Shown: positions 8,907 through 18,169 of the stretch, piece after piece
Layout of the letters: each line of letters starts with the position of its first letter
How positions within the stretch are numbered: position 1 is the stretch's first letter
Origin: Alphaproteobacteria bacterium UBA6324
GTDB lineage: Bacteria; Pseudomonadota; Alphaproteobacteria; CAAGCB01; CAG-977
Length of the DNA stretch: 64,000 nt
NCBI GenBank assembly: GCA_002439085.1
Contig: DJSW01000018.1
Location: 1-64,000, forward strand
Reading direction: 5' to 3'
Program-made: the position numbers and the translations under genes
The notes under the pieces: generated by a model
Database searches by the model: none
The model's input: the letters and a program-made list of their open reading frames with translations, nothing else
Told to the model about the DNA's origin: nothing

Positions 8907-8936
8907 AAAGGGGCCTGCCGCGCGGCAAGCCCCTTT
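8907..8936. terminator. Bidirectional intrinsic terminator
   Basis: GGGGCCTGCC and GGCAAGCCCC form a stem around a GCGC loop, flanked by A-rich and T-rich sides. It separates the convergent MATE and CorC-type genes. Confidence 0.8.
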
Positions 8937-8953
8937 TCGTTTCTTCACTTTGT

Positions 8954-10300
8954 TCAACCGATTTTTTCATCGGCTTCGTCATCGGTTTCGTCTTCGTCTT
9001 TTTTAATGAAAGCCTTGACCTTTTTAACGCGGAACCCGTCGATTTCCAGAATTTCAAACCGGCACAGCGGGCAATCGACGACATCGCCGATTTTCGGTTT
9101 GCGCGCCAACAACCCGAACACATAGCCGCCGATGGTGTCTTCCTCGTGTTCGTCCAAAGGACGCAATCCCATGTATTCCAACGCTTCGTCCAGCAGCGTC
9201 ATGCCCAGAAACTCGAACGTTCCGTCGTCCAACCGCTTTTCATACACTTCGTCGGTTGTATCGTGTTCGTCCTGAATGTCGCCGACCAGTTCTTCCAGCA
9301 CGTCTTCCATGGAAATCAGGCCGGACGTGCCGCCGTATTCGTCAACGACGATTGCCATGTGAATGCGGCGGCGTTTCATGGTGTGCAGGACTTCGGACAC
9401 CGACAGGCTTTCGGGGACGAACAGGACTTCGCGCAGCATTTTTTTGATGTCCTTTTCGCCCTCTTTCATCAACAGATCGCGCAGGTGAACCATGCCGACG
9501 ATGTTGTCCTTGTCCTCATCGCAAACGGGATAGCGCGTGTGGTTGCTTTCCTTGACGATGTCAAAGTTTTCGTCAAACGTGTTTTCCAGATACAGACATT
9601 CCATATCCTGACGCGGCACCATGATTTCGCGCGCGATCTTGTCGGAAAAGTCAACGGCGTTTTTGATGATTTCGCTTTCCGTTTTATCAATGATGCCGCC
9701 GCGTTGGGACGCCCCCGCGATCAGCTTGATTTCCTCTTCGGAATGAACCAGATCGCTTTCGTGCGCGGGGTGGATGCCGATGATTTTCAGCGCGCAGGCC
9801 GCCAGATGATCGAATACCCAAATGACCGGACGGAACACTTGCGCAAACAGGTACAGCGGACGGACGACCCACATCACGGCCGTTTCGGTTTTCTGGATCG
9901 CAATGGATTTCGGCACCAGTTCGCCGAACACGACGTGCATCAATGTGATCAAAGTGAACGCCGTCGCGATGCTGACCGAATGCATCAAAATCGGGTCGTT
10001 TTTCAGCCATGGGCCGAACAGCGGGTCGATGATGACCGCCAAAGCGGGTTCGCCGATCCAGCCCAAAGCCAGCGACGCCAGCGTGATGCCCAGCTGCGTC
10101 GCGCTGAGGTACGAATCCAGCGCCGAAGTGACTTTGATCGCCAGTTTGGCTTTTTTATTTCCGTGCGCTTCGATTTCCTCCAATCTGGAGCGGCGGATTT
10201 TGACGATTGAAAATTCCGCCGCGACGAAAAAGGCGTTGACGGCGACGAAAAACAATGCCGCGATCAGTTTTAAAACAGTATATGACGAAGAAGAATCCAT
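8954..10300 (-). CDS. CNNM/CorC-HlyC family transporter (divalent cation efflux)
   Basis: A 448-residue membrane protein of the HlyC/CorC (TlyC) family, related to CNNM magnesium transporters. The N-terminal DUF21 membrane domain (about 1-190) includes TQLGITLASLALGWIGEPA. It is followed by a CBS pair (about 210-335, with VPRQDMECL and VDEYGGTSGLISMEDVLEELVG) and a C-terminal CorC_HlyC domain (about 350-430). A GAGG site precedes the ATG. Relatives are linked to Mg/Co efflux or resistance. The acidic tail is rich in Asp/Glu/Lys. The downstream neighbour on the same strand is separated by a terminator, and exonuclease III lies just upstream. Confidence 0.9.
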   Translation of the reverse strand: MDSSSSYTVLKLIAALFFVAVNAFFVAAEFSIVKIRRSRLEEIEAHGNKKAKLAIKVTSALDSYLSATQLGITLASLALGWIGEPALAVIIDPLFGPWLKNDPILMHSVSIATAFTLITLMHVVFGELVPKSIAIQKTETAVMWVVRPLYLFAQVFRPVIWVFDHLAACALKIIGIHPAHESDLVHSEEEIKLIAGASQRGGIIDKTESEIIKNAVDFSDKIAREIMVPRQDMECLYLENTFDENFDIVKESNHTRYPVCDEDKDNIVGMVHLRDLLMKEGEKDIKKMLREVLFVPESLSVSEVLHTMKRRRIHMAIVVDEYGGTSGLISMEDVLEELVGDIQDEHDTTDEVYEKRLDDGTFEFLGMTLLDEALEYMGLRPLDEHEEDTIGGYVFGLLARKPKIGDVVDCPLCRFEILEIDGFRVKKVKAFIKKDEDETDDEADEKIG

Positions 10301-10312
10301 ATTTTCCTCTGG

Positions 10313-11194
10313 TTAAAGTGAAGACAAACGACAGGATACGGGGGCGTGATCCGATGATTTCGGCATCCCTCTGAATCCGTCGTCAACGGCCGCCGACGCC
10401 AGCCTGTCCGCCCAGACGGGGGATAAAAACAGGTGGTCGAGCAGAATGCCGTTGTTTTTTTCAAACGCGCCGCCGCGGTAATCCCAATAGGAATACGCGC
10501 CGGTCGGCGCAAACCGCCGCAAAGCGTCCGTCAGCCCCGTGTAATAAAAGGCGCGGAAACGTTCGCGGACGGATGAAACGGTAAAGGCGGAGTTTTTGAA
10601 ACCCGCCGGATCGTAAACGTCGCCGTCGTATTCGATGACGTTGAAATCGCCGCCGATAATGAACGGCGTGTCCTGATTTGCCAACCGTTCGGCATAGGCG
10701 GCCAGCGCGTCCATCCACGCCAGCTTGTATTCCAGCCGGTCGGACGATTCCGGATCGTTCGCCGGCGGTTGGCCGTTGGGGACGTAAACGCTGATGAAAC
10801 GGGATTTCAAGGCGGGGCAGAACGATTCGATAAATCGCGCCTGATCCCCGCCGTCGGGGGCGTCGGGCAGTTTGTCGCGCGCGACCTCGATCTTTTCCTT
10901 GGCCAAAATCGCGACGCCGTTATAGCTTTTCTGTCCGGCGATCGCCGCGTTGTATCCGGCTGCGGCCAGTTCCAGAAAAGGAAAACCGTCCGTTTCCGTT
11001 TTGATTTCCTGCAACATCAGGATGTCGGGGGTGTTCTGGCGCAAATATCCGGACAATACGGGCATATGCGCGTTGATCGAATTGATGTTCCAAGTGGAAA
11101 CGCAAACGTCGTCCGTCCGCCGACAATCGGGGCGGGGCGGAGGCTTTGTATGGGAATCCTGATTCATATCCTTGTCAAACGACCTGTGGAACAT
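10313..11194 (-). CDS. xth: Exodeoxyribonuclease III
   Basis: An endonuclease/exonuclease/phosphatase-fold DNA repair enzyme of up to 293 residues that cleaves abasic sites and degrades duplex DNA 3' to 5'. Family motifs are present in order: STWNINSINAH, LMLQEIKTE (the metal-binding Glu), GVAILAKE, GGDFNVI, YSYWDYRG and SDHAPVSC (the catalytic His). A second start ten codons in (11167, MNQDSHTK) has an AAGGA site almost abutting it; the first ATG has AAAGGA at better spacing and is kept. It begins 12 bases upstream of the CorC-type gene, so the two probably form an operon. Confidence 0.92.
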   Translation of the reverse strand: MFHRSFDKDMNQDSHTKPPPRPDCRRTDDVCVSTWNINSINAHMPVLSGYLRQNTPDILMLQEIKTETDGFPFLELAAAGYNAAIAGQKSYNGVAILAKEKIEVARDKLPDAPDGGDQARFIESFCPALKSRFISVYVPNGQPPANDPESSDRLEYKLAWMDALAAYAERLANQDTPFIIGGDFNVIEYDGDVYDPAGFKNSAFTVSSVRERFRAFYYTGLTDALRRFAPTGAYSYWDYRGGAFEKNNGILLDHLFLSPVWADRLASAAVDDGFRGMPKSSDHAPVSCRLSSL

Positions 11195-11252
11195 TCAAAT
11201 TATTTCCTTTATACAGGAAAAATCAAAGCGAATCCACAGGAAAATGAAAGGA

Positions 11253-11281
11253 TTGTTTTTTTTCAAAACCTTTGGTTTAAT
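11253..11281 (+). promoter_or_regulatory. Putative promoter for HELTH gene pair
   Basis: TTGTTT (11253-11258) and TTTAAT (11276-11281) with a 17-base spacer lie 24 bases before the ATG of the first secreted HELTH protein. Confidence 0.4.
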
Positions 11282-11304
11282 GTGGAAAAGAACGCGGAGG
11301 AAAA

Positions 11305-11889
11305 ATGAAACGGGCGTTTTGGTTGGGAACGGTGTTGGCTTTGCATCCGGCCGGCGGGTACGCCGCGGCGGTCAAGCCCGTCGTTTCCGTTAAAATCGAC
11401 GAAGGGACGCCGCGCTACGTTTACGAAAACAAGAATTTCGAGTGTTCGGGGGCGCACGGCGAAAATCTGGGGTGCACGCGCGTTCATTTCTATGTGGGCT
11501 ATGACAACGTTATGATCGCGCCGGACGGGACGCTGGCCGGATTGGAACTGTTGGTCGGGTTGGAAAACGTCGAGGTGGAGATATCCACGGAATTGGAAAA
11601 GGGATCGTGTCAATTCAACGCCACGTTGAAACACGAGCTGACGCATTTGAATTTGCACCGCCGCGTGTTGAAACACCACGCCCCCGAAATCGCCAAATCC
11701 GTGCTGGCCGTATTGGATAAAATGCGGCCGCCCGTGACGCTGAACAGGGCGATGAGCGCGGTGGACAAGGTGACATCGGCCGGTTTGAAGCGTATGATGG
11801 CCGACGACAGTCAAAAAAACGCGCTGATGGACACTGACAAAGCGTATGCTTATGTCAGCCGCCAATGTCCGGAGGAAGAACAAAAATGA
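11305..11889 (+). CDS. Secreted protein with HELTH zinc-site motif, short paralog
   Basis: A 194-residue protein with a signal peptide (cut near GGYAAA, residue 21) and a GGAGG site before the ATG. The central segment TLKHELTHLNLHRRVLK (about 107-123) contains HExxH (H110, E111, H114), the zinc-binding helix of zincin metallopeptidases. The third metal ligand is not obvious. The next gene encodes a longer protein with the same block (STLKHELTHVALMKKVY), so they are paralogs. The genes overlap by 4 bases. Function is unknown; a periplasmic zinc peptidase is a reasonable guess, not a demonstrated one. Confidence 0.7.
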   Translation: MKRAFWLGTVLALHPAGGYAAAVKPVVSVKIDEGTPRYVYENKNFECSGAHGENLGCTRVHFYVGYDNVMIAPDGTLAGLELLVGLENVEVEISTELEKGSCQFNATLKHELTHLNLHRRVLKHHAPEIAKSVLAVLDKMRPPVTLNRAMSAVDKVTSAGLKRMMADDSQKNALMDTDKAYAYVSRQCPEEEQK

Positions 11890-13259
11890 TCAAAGAGGCC
11901 GTCGTTTTCGCCGCGGCGTTGGTCGTCGGCTGCTTTTCCGCCGGACGCGCGGAGACCGCCCCGATGCGCGCCGAAATCACCGGAAAACAGAATATCCGAT
12001 ATGAAACTCTTCCGAAAACGGCCTGTTATAACGATATAAAACATCAGCAAAAATCGGGATTGCTGTCTAAAATGAGAAAAGACGGCGGATGCACAATATC
12101 GTCGCAATCGTATCGCGTGTCCATCGACTGCAATAAAAAGGTGCTGAAAATAGAATTGTTTCACAATTTTACGGTGCAAATTTCTCAATGGGTGAAAGAG
12201 CAAAATGATAAAATTCTGTTTGACAGCACGCTGAAACATGAATTGACGCACGTCGCCTTGATGAAAAAAGTGTATCAAAAATATGCGCAATCCGCTGCCG
12301 CCGCCGGTTTGGCGTATGTCGAAAAAAACGGCTGTTTAAACGGAGCGTTGACCGCCGCATACAATGTGATGGCGGAAGCGAATAAAGAGGCGGAACGGCA
12401 AAACGCTTTGATTGACGGAGAGGAAAACTACAGCTATCAGGATGAACAAGTGTGGGCGATGCAGGAAAAAGAACAACTTGCCCGCCGACAACGGGAAGAA
12501 GCCGCCGCCCGAAAGGCCGAAGAAAAACGGCAAAAGCCGGCGTCGTCGCGGCAAATGGCCGCTGCCGTTCCCGAACACGCCCGATTGATGTTGCCGGAAC
12601 GCGCGGTTGCCGCACCGTCGCAAACGCGTCAAATCGCGCGCGCCGACACGCCGGTTAAAATACGTCAACTGCAAAAAATCCAACCGGTTGATGCGCCGGT
12701 CAAACAACGGGAGGAAACGGGAATGCCGCCGCCCGTGGCCGCCGCCGAAACGCCGGAGGTTCTTCAAACGTCGGAAATGCCCGAAAAAAGACCGGGCATT
12801 ATTGATGCCTTGGAAAGATTTGCCGAAGACGACTTGAAAAAATCCATCAAAAGTAAAATGCCGAACGCATCAGACGAATTGATTGACGGACATTTGGAAA
12901 CGATGGATCCGATGACAAAAATACGGATGGAAGCGGCTAACATCACATATAAAGTTATCGAGGCGGACAAGGAGCGTTACAGGCGGCAAAAGTTGGCGCG
13001 GCAAACGCAAAAATCGCCCAAACAGCTGTCCGACGAATTTCGCGAAAAACACAATCTGCCCGATCCGGCCGACGATCCGGATGCCAAACGGCGGACGTTC
13101 AGGTCGGATCATTGGGCTTATGACTGGATATCCATGATCCTTGACGATTTGAACGATAAAATCCGTTATCGGGAAAAATTCGACAAGATTCGCGACGCGG
13201 TCAAAGGATTCTTCGGCAAAAAGGACGGCGGCGCAAAAAAATCCGCCGCGACAAAATGA
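11886..13259 (+). CDS. Secreted protein with HELTH motif and long charged tail
   Basis: A 457-residue protein starting at the ATGA overlap with its paralog. Residues 1-22 form a signal peptide ending in GRA. The HELTH motif (H118, E119, H122) lies in a domain similar to the upstream protein. After about residue 190 the sequence changes to an Arg/Glu/Ala-rich coiled-coil-like stretch, a Pro-rich linker and a C-terminal region with many charged residues. The codon and base mix in the tail is more A-rich than its neighbours. No further family is recognised. Co-transcription with the paralog suggests a joint envelope role. Confidence 0.7.
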   Translation: MIKEAVVFAAALVVGCFSAGRAETAPMRAEITGKQNIRYETLPKTACYNDIKHQQKSGLLSKMRKDGGCTISSQSYRVSIDCNKKVLKIELFHNFTVQISQWVKEQNDKILFDSTLKHELTHVALMKKVYQKYAQSAAAAGLAYVEKNGCLNGALTAAYNVMAEANKEAERQNALIDGEENYSYQDEQVWAMQEKEQLARRQREEAAARKAEEKRQKPASSRQMAAAVPEHARLMLPERAVAAPSQTRQIARADTPVKIRQLQKIQPVDAPVKQREETGMPPPVAAAETPEVLQTSEMPEKRPGIIDALERFAEDDLKKSIKSKMPNASDELIDGHLETMDPMTKIRMEAANITYKVIEADKERYRRQKLARQTQKSPKQLSDEFREKHNLPDPADDPDAKRRTFRSDHWAYDWISMILDDLNDKIRYREKFDKIRDAVKGFFGKKDGGAKKSAATK

Positions 13260-13283
13260 CATGGATTTTTTATCCGGTTTTGC

Positions 13284-13289
13284 TATAAT
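13284..13289 (+). promoter_or_regulatory. Putative -10 element for dgt
   Basis: A perfect TATAAT at 13284-13289 lies 33 bases before the dgt start. The best -35 at 17 bases spacing (ATGGAT) is poor, so this is only a partial promoter call. Confidence 0.35.
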
Positions 13290-13322
13290 GCCCCGTCAAT
13301 TTTTTTTGAACAGGTGTTTTGA

Positions 13323-14501
13323 ATGTTAGCCCCTTACGCCACTTTGGCCGAAAAAACGCGCGGACGTTTGTATCCGGAACGGGAAGCGCCGTACCGCACG
13401 TGTTTTCAACGCGACCGCGACCGGATCATCCATTCCGAAGCGTTCCGCCGGCTGGAATCCAAAACGCAGGTGTTCGTTTATCACGAAGGAACCAGCCTGC
13501 GCACCCGATTGACCCATTCGCTGGAGGTGTCGCAGATCACCCGTTCGCTGTGCCGGATGCTGCGGCTGAACAAGGATTTGGGCGAAGCGTTGGCGTTGGC
13601 GCACGATTTGGGGCATACGCCGTTCGGTCACGCGGGGGAAATGGCGCTGAACGAATGTATGCAGGAATACGGCGGTTTCGACCACAACGCCCATTCGCTG
13701 AAAATCGTGACGAAGCTGGAACGGAAATATCCGCGTTTCGACGGGATCAACCTGTCGTGGGAAACGTTGGAGGGGCTGGTCAAGCACAACGGGCCGCTGG
13801 TCGGCGAGGGGATGCCGCCGCTGCCGTTGGAAATCGCGGAATACAACGCGGTTCAGGATCTGGAGCTGGACGGTTTTCCGGGGGCGGAGGCGCAGATCGC
13901 TTCGCTGGCCGACGATATCGCCTATTCCAACCACGACACGGACGACGGGTTGAAAACGGGGCTGATCACCGTCGATGAAATGGCGGAAAACGTCGATTTT
14001 TTCAAACGCCACTATGAACAGGTGTCGCGCGAATACCCGACGGTGGAACATTCACGCATCGTCGCGGAAACCGTCCGGCGCATGATTAACGATATGATTT
14101 TGGATGTCGCCGCGACATCGCAAGCCAATCTGGACGCCCTGAACCCAGCGGGCGTCGAGGATATCCGCGCGCAGGGCAAGCCCGTGATCGCGTTTTCGGA
14201 AAATATGAAAAAGCAAATGCAAAGCTTGAAAGCTTTCCTGTTTCCGAATATGTATCGTCATTACAAAATCAACCGGATGACCAGCAAGGGTAAAAGGATC
14301 GTCAAGGATTTGTTTTCCCTGCTGTTTTCCGAAAACAACATTTTACCGCCGCAATGGCAGGAAATGGCGCGGCTTTGTCCGCCGACCGCCGACGGACAAA
14401 GGCAAAAGGCGCGGCTGATCGCCGACTTTGTCGCCGGATTGACCGACGCGTCCGCCATTGATTTGCACACGCGGCTGTTCGACCCGCAGGTGAGGATTTA
14501 G
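13323..14501 (+). CDS. dgt: Deoxyguanosinetriphosphate triphosphohydrolase (dGTPase)
   Basis: A 392-residue HD-domain hydrolase of the dGTPase type 2 family, which cleaves dNTPs to nucleoside and tripolyphosphate and so tunes nucleotide pools. The N-terminal signature (FQRDRDRIIHSEAFRRLESK) and the metal site, RLTHSLEV (H65) and AHDLGHTPFGHAGE (HD at 94-95), are intact. Further conserved segments are GFDHNAHSL and LADDIAYSNHD. Length is normal for the family. It is the first gene of the dgt-argS-SPOR-nagZ run, a standard alphaproteobacterial order, and ends one base before argS. Confidence 0.95.
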   Translation: MLAPYATLAEKTRGRLYPEREAPYRTCFQRDRDRIIHSEAFRRLESKTQVFVYHEGTSLRTRLTHSLEVSQITRSLCRMLRLNKDLGEALALAHDLGHTPFGHAGEMALNECMQEYGGFDHNAHSLKIVTKLERKYPRFDGINLSWETLEGLVKHNGPLVGEGMPPLPLEIAEYNAVQDLELDGFPGAEAQIASLADDIAYSNHDTDDGLKTGLITVDEMAENVDFFKRHYEQVSREYPTVEHSRIVAETVRRMINDMILDVAATSQANLDALNPAGVEDIRAQGKPVIAFSENMKKQMQSLKAFLFPNMYRHYKINRMTSKGKRIVKDLFSLLFSENNILPPQWQEMARLCPPTADGQRQKARLIADFVAGLTDASAIDLHTRLFDPQVRI

Positions 14502-14502
14502 G

Positions 14503-16254
14503 ATGAACATCTTTACACAGATCAGAAACAACATTATCGACGCGCTGGAACATTTGGAACGGGCGGGAAAGTTGCCGTCCGGATTGAACACGGCGCGTGT
14601 GGTCGCCGAACCGCCGCGCGACGCCGCCCACGGGGACGCCGCGACGAACGCCGCCATGGTCTTGGCGGGGCAGGCGGGGATGAAGCCGCGCGAATTCGCC
14701 GAAATTCTGGCGGCCGAGCTGCAAAGCCTGCCGATCGTTGACGCCGTTGAAATCGCCGGCCCCGGATTTGTGAATATGCGCCTGTCAAAGGTGTTTTGGG
14801 ACGCCTGTTTGAAAGACATCCTGTCGCAGGGGGAAAAATACGGCGATTCGGATATGGGCAAAGGGCAAAAGAAAAACGTCGAATTCGTTTCCGCCAATCC
14901 GACGGGGCCGATGCACATCGGGCACAGCCGCGGGGCGGTGTTCGGCGACGCTTTGGCGTCCTTGCTGGAAAAGGCGGGCTATGACGTGACCCGCGAATAC
15001 TATATCAACGACGCGGGTGCGCAAGTGGATGTGCTGGCGCGGTCGGTCTATCTGCGGTATAAAGAGGCGCTGGGCGAAGACATCGGCAAAATCCCCGAAG
15101 GCCTATACCCCGGCGATTACCTGATCCCCGTCGGAAAGGCGCTGGCCGAACGCGACGGGAAAAAATGGCTGGACAAGCCCGAAACCGAATGGCTGAAAGA
15201 GTTCCGCACGTTCGCCATTGATAAAATGATGGATATGATCCGCGCCGATCTGGCCGCTTTGGGTATCAAATTCGACGTGTTTTCGTCCGAACGCGCCTTG
15301 GTCGAATCCGGAAAAATCGATGAGGTCATCGAATTTTTGCGCGCCAAAGGATTGATTTACGAAGGCGTTTTGGAACCGCCCAAAGGCAAGATCGTCGAAG
15401 ATTACGAACCGCATCCGCAAACGCTGTTCAAAGCGACGCTGTTCGGCGACGACGTTGACCGCGCTTTGAAAAAATCGAACGGTTTTCAGACCTATTTCGC
15501 GTCGGATATGGCGTATCATCTGGACAAATACCGCCGCGGATTTACCGATATGATCGACGTTTGGGGCGCGGACCACGCCGGATACGTCAAGCGCATGACC
15601 GCCGCGATCAAGGCGTTGACCGACGGAAAGGGCAAGCTGGACGTGAAACTGTGCCAGATGGTCAACCTGATGTGCGACGGCGAACCGATGAAAATGTCGA
15701 AACGCGCGGGGCGGTTTGTGACTTTGCGCGACATGGTGGACGCGGTCGGAAAGGACGTGATGCGCTTTATCATGCTGACGCGCAAAAACGACGCGCATTT
15801 GGATTTCGACGTGGAAAAGGTCAAGGAACAGTCCAAAGACAACCCCGTTTTTTATGTGAACTACGCCTATGCGCGCGCTTGTTCCGTTCGCCGCCGCGCC
15901 GCGGAAATGTTCCCCGATCGGGATTTGAGCCTGTCCGCTTTGGCCGATGCCGATTTTTCGTTGTTGACAGACGAAGCTGAAATCGCTTTAATCCGCCAGC
16001 TGGCCGATTTTCCGCGTCAGATCGAAATCGCGGCGGCGGCGCACGAACCGCACCGCATCGCGTACTATCTGAACGATACGGCCGCGGCGTTCCACGGGTT
16101 GTGGAACAAAGGGCGCGACAATACGGAATTGCGCTTTTTGGAATCCGGCAAACCGGAACTGTCCATGGCGCGTCTGGCTTTGGTCGAAGCGGCCGCCCTT
16201 GTCATTCAATCGGGACTGGCCGTTTTCGGCGTCGTTCCCGCACAGGAGATGTAG
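14503..16254 (+). CDS. argS: Arginyl-tRNA synthetase
   Basis: A 583-residue class I synthetase charging tRNA-Arg. The N-terminal additional domain (about 1-115) is followed by ANPTGPMHIGHSRG with HIGH at 138-141 and by a KMSK-like loop in EPMKMSKRAGRFV. The DALR anticodon-binding domain forms the C-terminus (about 460-583). The start lies one base after the dgt stop, implying coupling. Length and motifs are ordinary. Confidence 0.97.
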   Translation: MNIFTQIRNNIIDALEHLERAGKLPSGLNTARVVAEPPRDAAHGDAATNAAMVLAGQAGMKPREFAEILAAELQSLPIVDAVEIAGPGFVNMRLSKVFWDACLKDILSQGEKYGDSDMGKGQKKNVEFVSANPTGPMHIGHSRGAVFGDALASLLEKAGYDVTREYYINDAGAQVDVLARSVYLRYKEALGEDIGKIPEGLYPGDYLIPVGKALAERDGKKWLDKPETEWLKEFRTFAIDKMMDMIRADLAALGIKFDVFSSERALVESGKIDEVIEFLRAKGLIYEGVLEPPKGKIVEDYEPHPQTLFKATLFGDDVDRALKKSNGFQTYFASDMAYHLDKYRRGFTDMIDVWGADHAGYVKRMTAAIKALTDGKGKLDVKLCQMVNLMCDGEPMKMSKRAGRFVTLRDMVDAVGKDVMRFIMLTRKNDAHLDFDVEKVKEQSKDNPVFYVNYAYARACSVRRRAAEMFPDRDLSLSALADADFSLLTDEAEIALIRQLADFPRQIEIAAAAHEPHRIAYYLNDTAAAFHGLWNKGRDNTELRFLESGKPELSMARLALVEAAALVIQSGLAVFGVVPAQEM

Positions 16255-17148
16255 ATGATTCAAACGCCGGAAACGGATGAAACGGACACGTCGCAGGAAG
16301 ACATTCTTTCTTCGTTTCGCGAAGAAAGAATGGAACAACGCAAAAAACGCCCCGCGATCCTGATCGGCGTGTCGATCGGCGTGCTGATCGCCGCGGGCGT
16401 CGGATGTCTGACGTTTGGCAAATACGTTTCCGTTTATTACGGGGCGGACAGCGGCGATTTGCCCGTCATCCGCGCCGACCGGTCGATGGACGGGATGAAA
16501 CCCGACACGCCGGGGGGGATGGAAGTTCCGAACCGCGACAAGCTGGTGTACGAACGTTTGCGTCAAAGCGATACCGAACTGCCGGTCGAACGGTTGTTGC
16601 CCGCCGCGGAAAAACCCGTTTCACCCGCGCCGGAACAACAGCCGGATGCTATCGCCGCGTTGGTGACGGATTTGACGGCGCAGGAAACGCCCGCGCCCGC
16701 TACGGCCGTCGTGTACGAAGAGGACGGCACGCCGGTCGAGGTGATGTTCAAGGAGACCGTCGTAACGGTCATACCCGAACCTGAAACAAATGTTGCGGAA
16801 CAACCGAAAACCGCGGCGAAACCGGCCGAAAAGCCGGTCGAAAAAACGGCCGCGCAACCGGCGGAAAAAACGCCGCGTCCGGCAACGAAACCGGCTCAAC
16901 CCGCTGTTTCCTATGCCGTCCAGCTGGTTTCCGCCCGTACAGAACAGGCTGCGGAAAGCGAATGGAAACGTTTGTCGAAAAAGCACAAGGAAATCATCGC
17001 GTCCATGCCGCACGCCATATCCAAAACGGTTGTGACAAACGGCACGTTTTACCGTTTGCGCGTCGGGCGTTTCGATAAACGGGACGACGCGAAGGCGTTG
17101 TGCGATCAACTGAAAAAGAAAAAGCAGGAGTGTTTCGTTGTTAAATGA
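16255..17148 (+). CDS. SPOR-domain membrane protein
   Basis: A 297-residue bitopic inner-membrane protein. A short cytoplasmic part with many charged residues is followed by one transmembrane helix (about 33-55). A long periplasmic Pro/Ala/Thr/Lys-rich linker leads to a C-terminal SPOR domain (about 220-297, with YAVQLVSARTEQAAESEW and FYRLRVGRFDKRDDA). SPOR domains bind denuded glycan strands at the division septum. It lies between argS and nagZ as in other alphaproteobacteria, and nagZ starts within its last codons. Confidence 0.88.
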   Translation: MIQTPETDETDTSQEDILSSFREERMEQRKKRPAILIGVSIGVLIAAGVGCLTFGKYVSVYYGADSGDLPVIRADRSMDGMKPDTPGGMEVPNRDKLVYERLRQSDTELPVERLLPAAEKPVSPAPEQQPDAIAALVTDLTAQETPAPATAVVYEEDGTPVEVMFKETVVTVIPEPETNVAEQPKTAAKPAEKPVEKTAAQPAEKTPRPATKPAQPAVSYAVQLVSARTEQAAESEWKRLSKKHKEIIASMPHAISKTVVTNGTFYRLRVGRFDKRDDAKALCDQLKKKKQECFVVK

Positions 17149-18169
17149 ATATCCTTCGGCCGTTGTGTTCGGCTGTTCCGGTTTGGCTCTGACCGACGAA
17201 GAAAAAGAGTTTTTCGAGCGCGTCAATCCGCTCGGCTTCATTTTGTTTTCACGCAACATCGCGACGCCGGAGCAGTTGAAAACGCTGGTGCAGTCTTTGC
17301 GTGAAACGGTCGGCCGCGACGACGCCCCCGTTTTGATTGATCAGGAAGGCGGCCGCGTTTCGCGGTTGAAATCGTCCTATTGGCAGAAATATCCGCCCGT
17401 GCAGATGTACGGCGATATGTACGAACACGGCGCTTTGGCCGCGTTGAAAGCGGCGCACGGCACGGCGCGGCTGATGGGGCGCGATTTGCGCCAAATCGGC
17501 ATCAACGTTGATTGCGCGCCCGTTTTGGACGTTCCCGTCGAAGGATCGAACGAAAAAATTCTGGGCGACCGGACTTTCGCCCGCAACCCGCACACGGTCG
17601 GCGCTTTGGGCGCGGCCATTTGCGAAGGATTGATGGAAGAGGGCGTCCTGCCGGTTGTCAAGCATATGCCCGGTCACGGTCGCGCGATCGTTGACAGCCA
17701 TTTTGAACTGCCGGTCGTCAACGCTGATCTGGAAACGCTACGCCAGACGGATTTTCAGCCGTTCAAATACTTGGCGTCCGCCCCGTGGGGGATGACGGCG
17801 CATGTTTTGTACACCGCCCTTGACGAACACAAACCCGCTTCGCTGTCCGAAAAGGTCATTCAGGACGTGATCCGCGGCGAAATCGGGTTCAAAGGTTTCC
17901 TGATCTGCGACGATTTGTCGATGAAAGCGCTGTCCGGCACACTGTCCGATTTGACGACGGAGGCTTTGGCCGCCGGATGCGACGCCGTTTTGCACTGCAA
18001 CGGCGACATGGACGAAATGGACATGATCGCGTCGGCCGTCGAACCGTTGTCCGCGCGCGCGATGGAACGGTTCGTCCGCGGGCAGGAAATGCGCAAGCAG
18101 GCCGTCGAACACGCGGCGGATTTCGATTACGAAGCGGCCAGAAGCTGGCTGTTGGAAAAAGTGGCGTAA
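17138..18169 (+). CDS. nagZ: Beta-N-acetylhexosaminidase (glycoside hydrolase family 3)
   Basis: A 343-residue cytoplasmic NagZ, which removes GlcNAc from anhydro-muropeptides in cell-wall recycling. It appears to start at a TTG (17138) preceded at 7 bases by AGGAG, overlapping the SPOR gene by 11 bases; no suitable ATG gives the full N-terminus. Signatures are LIDQEGGRVSRL, the NagZ-type KHMPGHGRAIVDSH catalytic loop (the His acts as general acid/base) and the nucleophile segment LICDDLSMKAL. It abuts the M50 protease start with no gap. Confidence 0.94.
   Translation: MLNEYPSAVVFGCSGLALTDEEKEFFERVNPLGFILFSRNIATPEQLKTLVQSLRETVGRDDAPVLIDQEGGRVSRLKSSYWQKYPPVQMYGDMYEHGALAALKAAHGTARLMGRDLRQIGINVDCAPVLDVPVEGSNEKILGDRTFARNPHTVGALGAAICEGLMEEGVLPVVKHMPGHGRAIVDSHFELPVVNADLETLRQTDFQPFKYLASAPWGMTAHVLYTALDEHKPASLSEKVIQDVIRGEIGFKGFLICDDLSMKALSGTLSDLTTEALAAGCDAVLHCNGDMDEMDMIASAVEPLSARAMERFVRGQEMRKQAVEHAADFDYEAARSWLLEKVA

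Noticed and set aside
8858..10210. A 450-codon plus-strand frame opposite the CorC-type gene
   Set aside because: The minus strand encodes a clear DUF21-CBS-CorC protein; the plus frame has shadow composition (Phe, Asp, Gln, Val) and no conserved motif.
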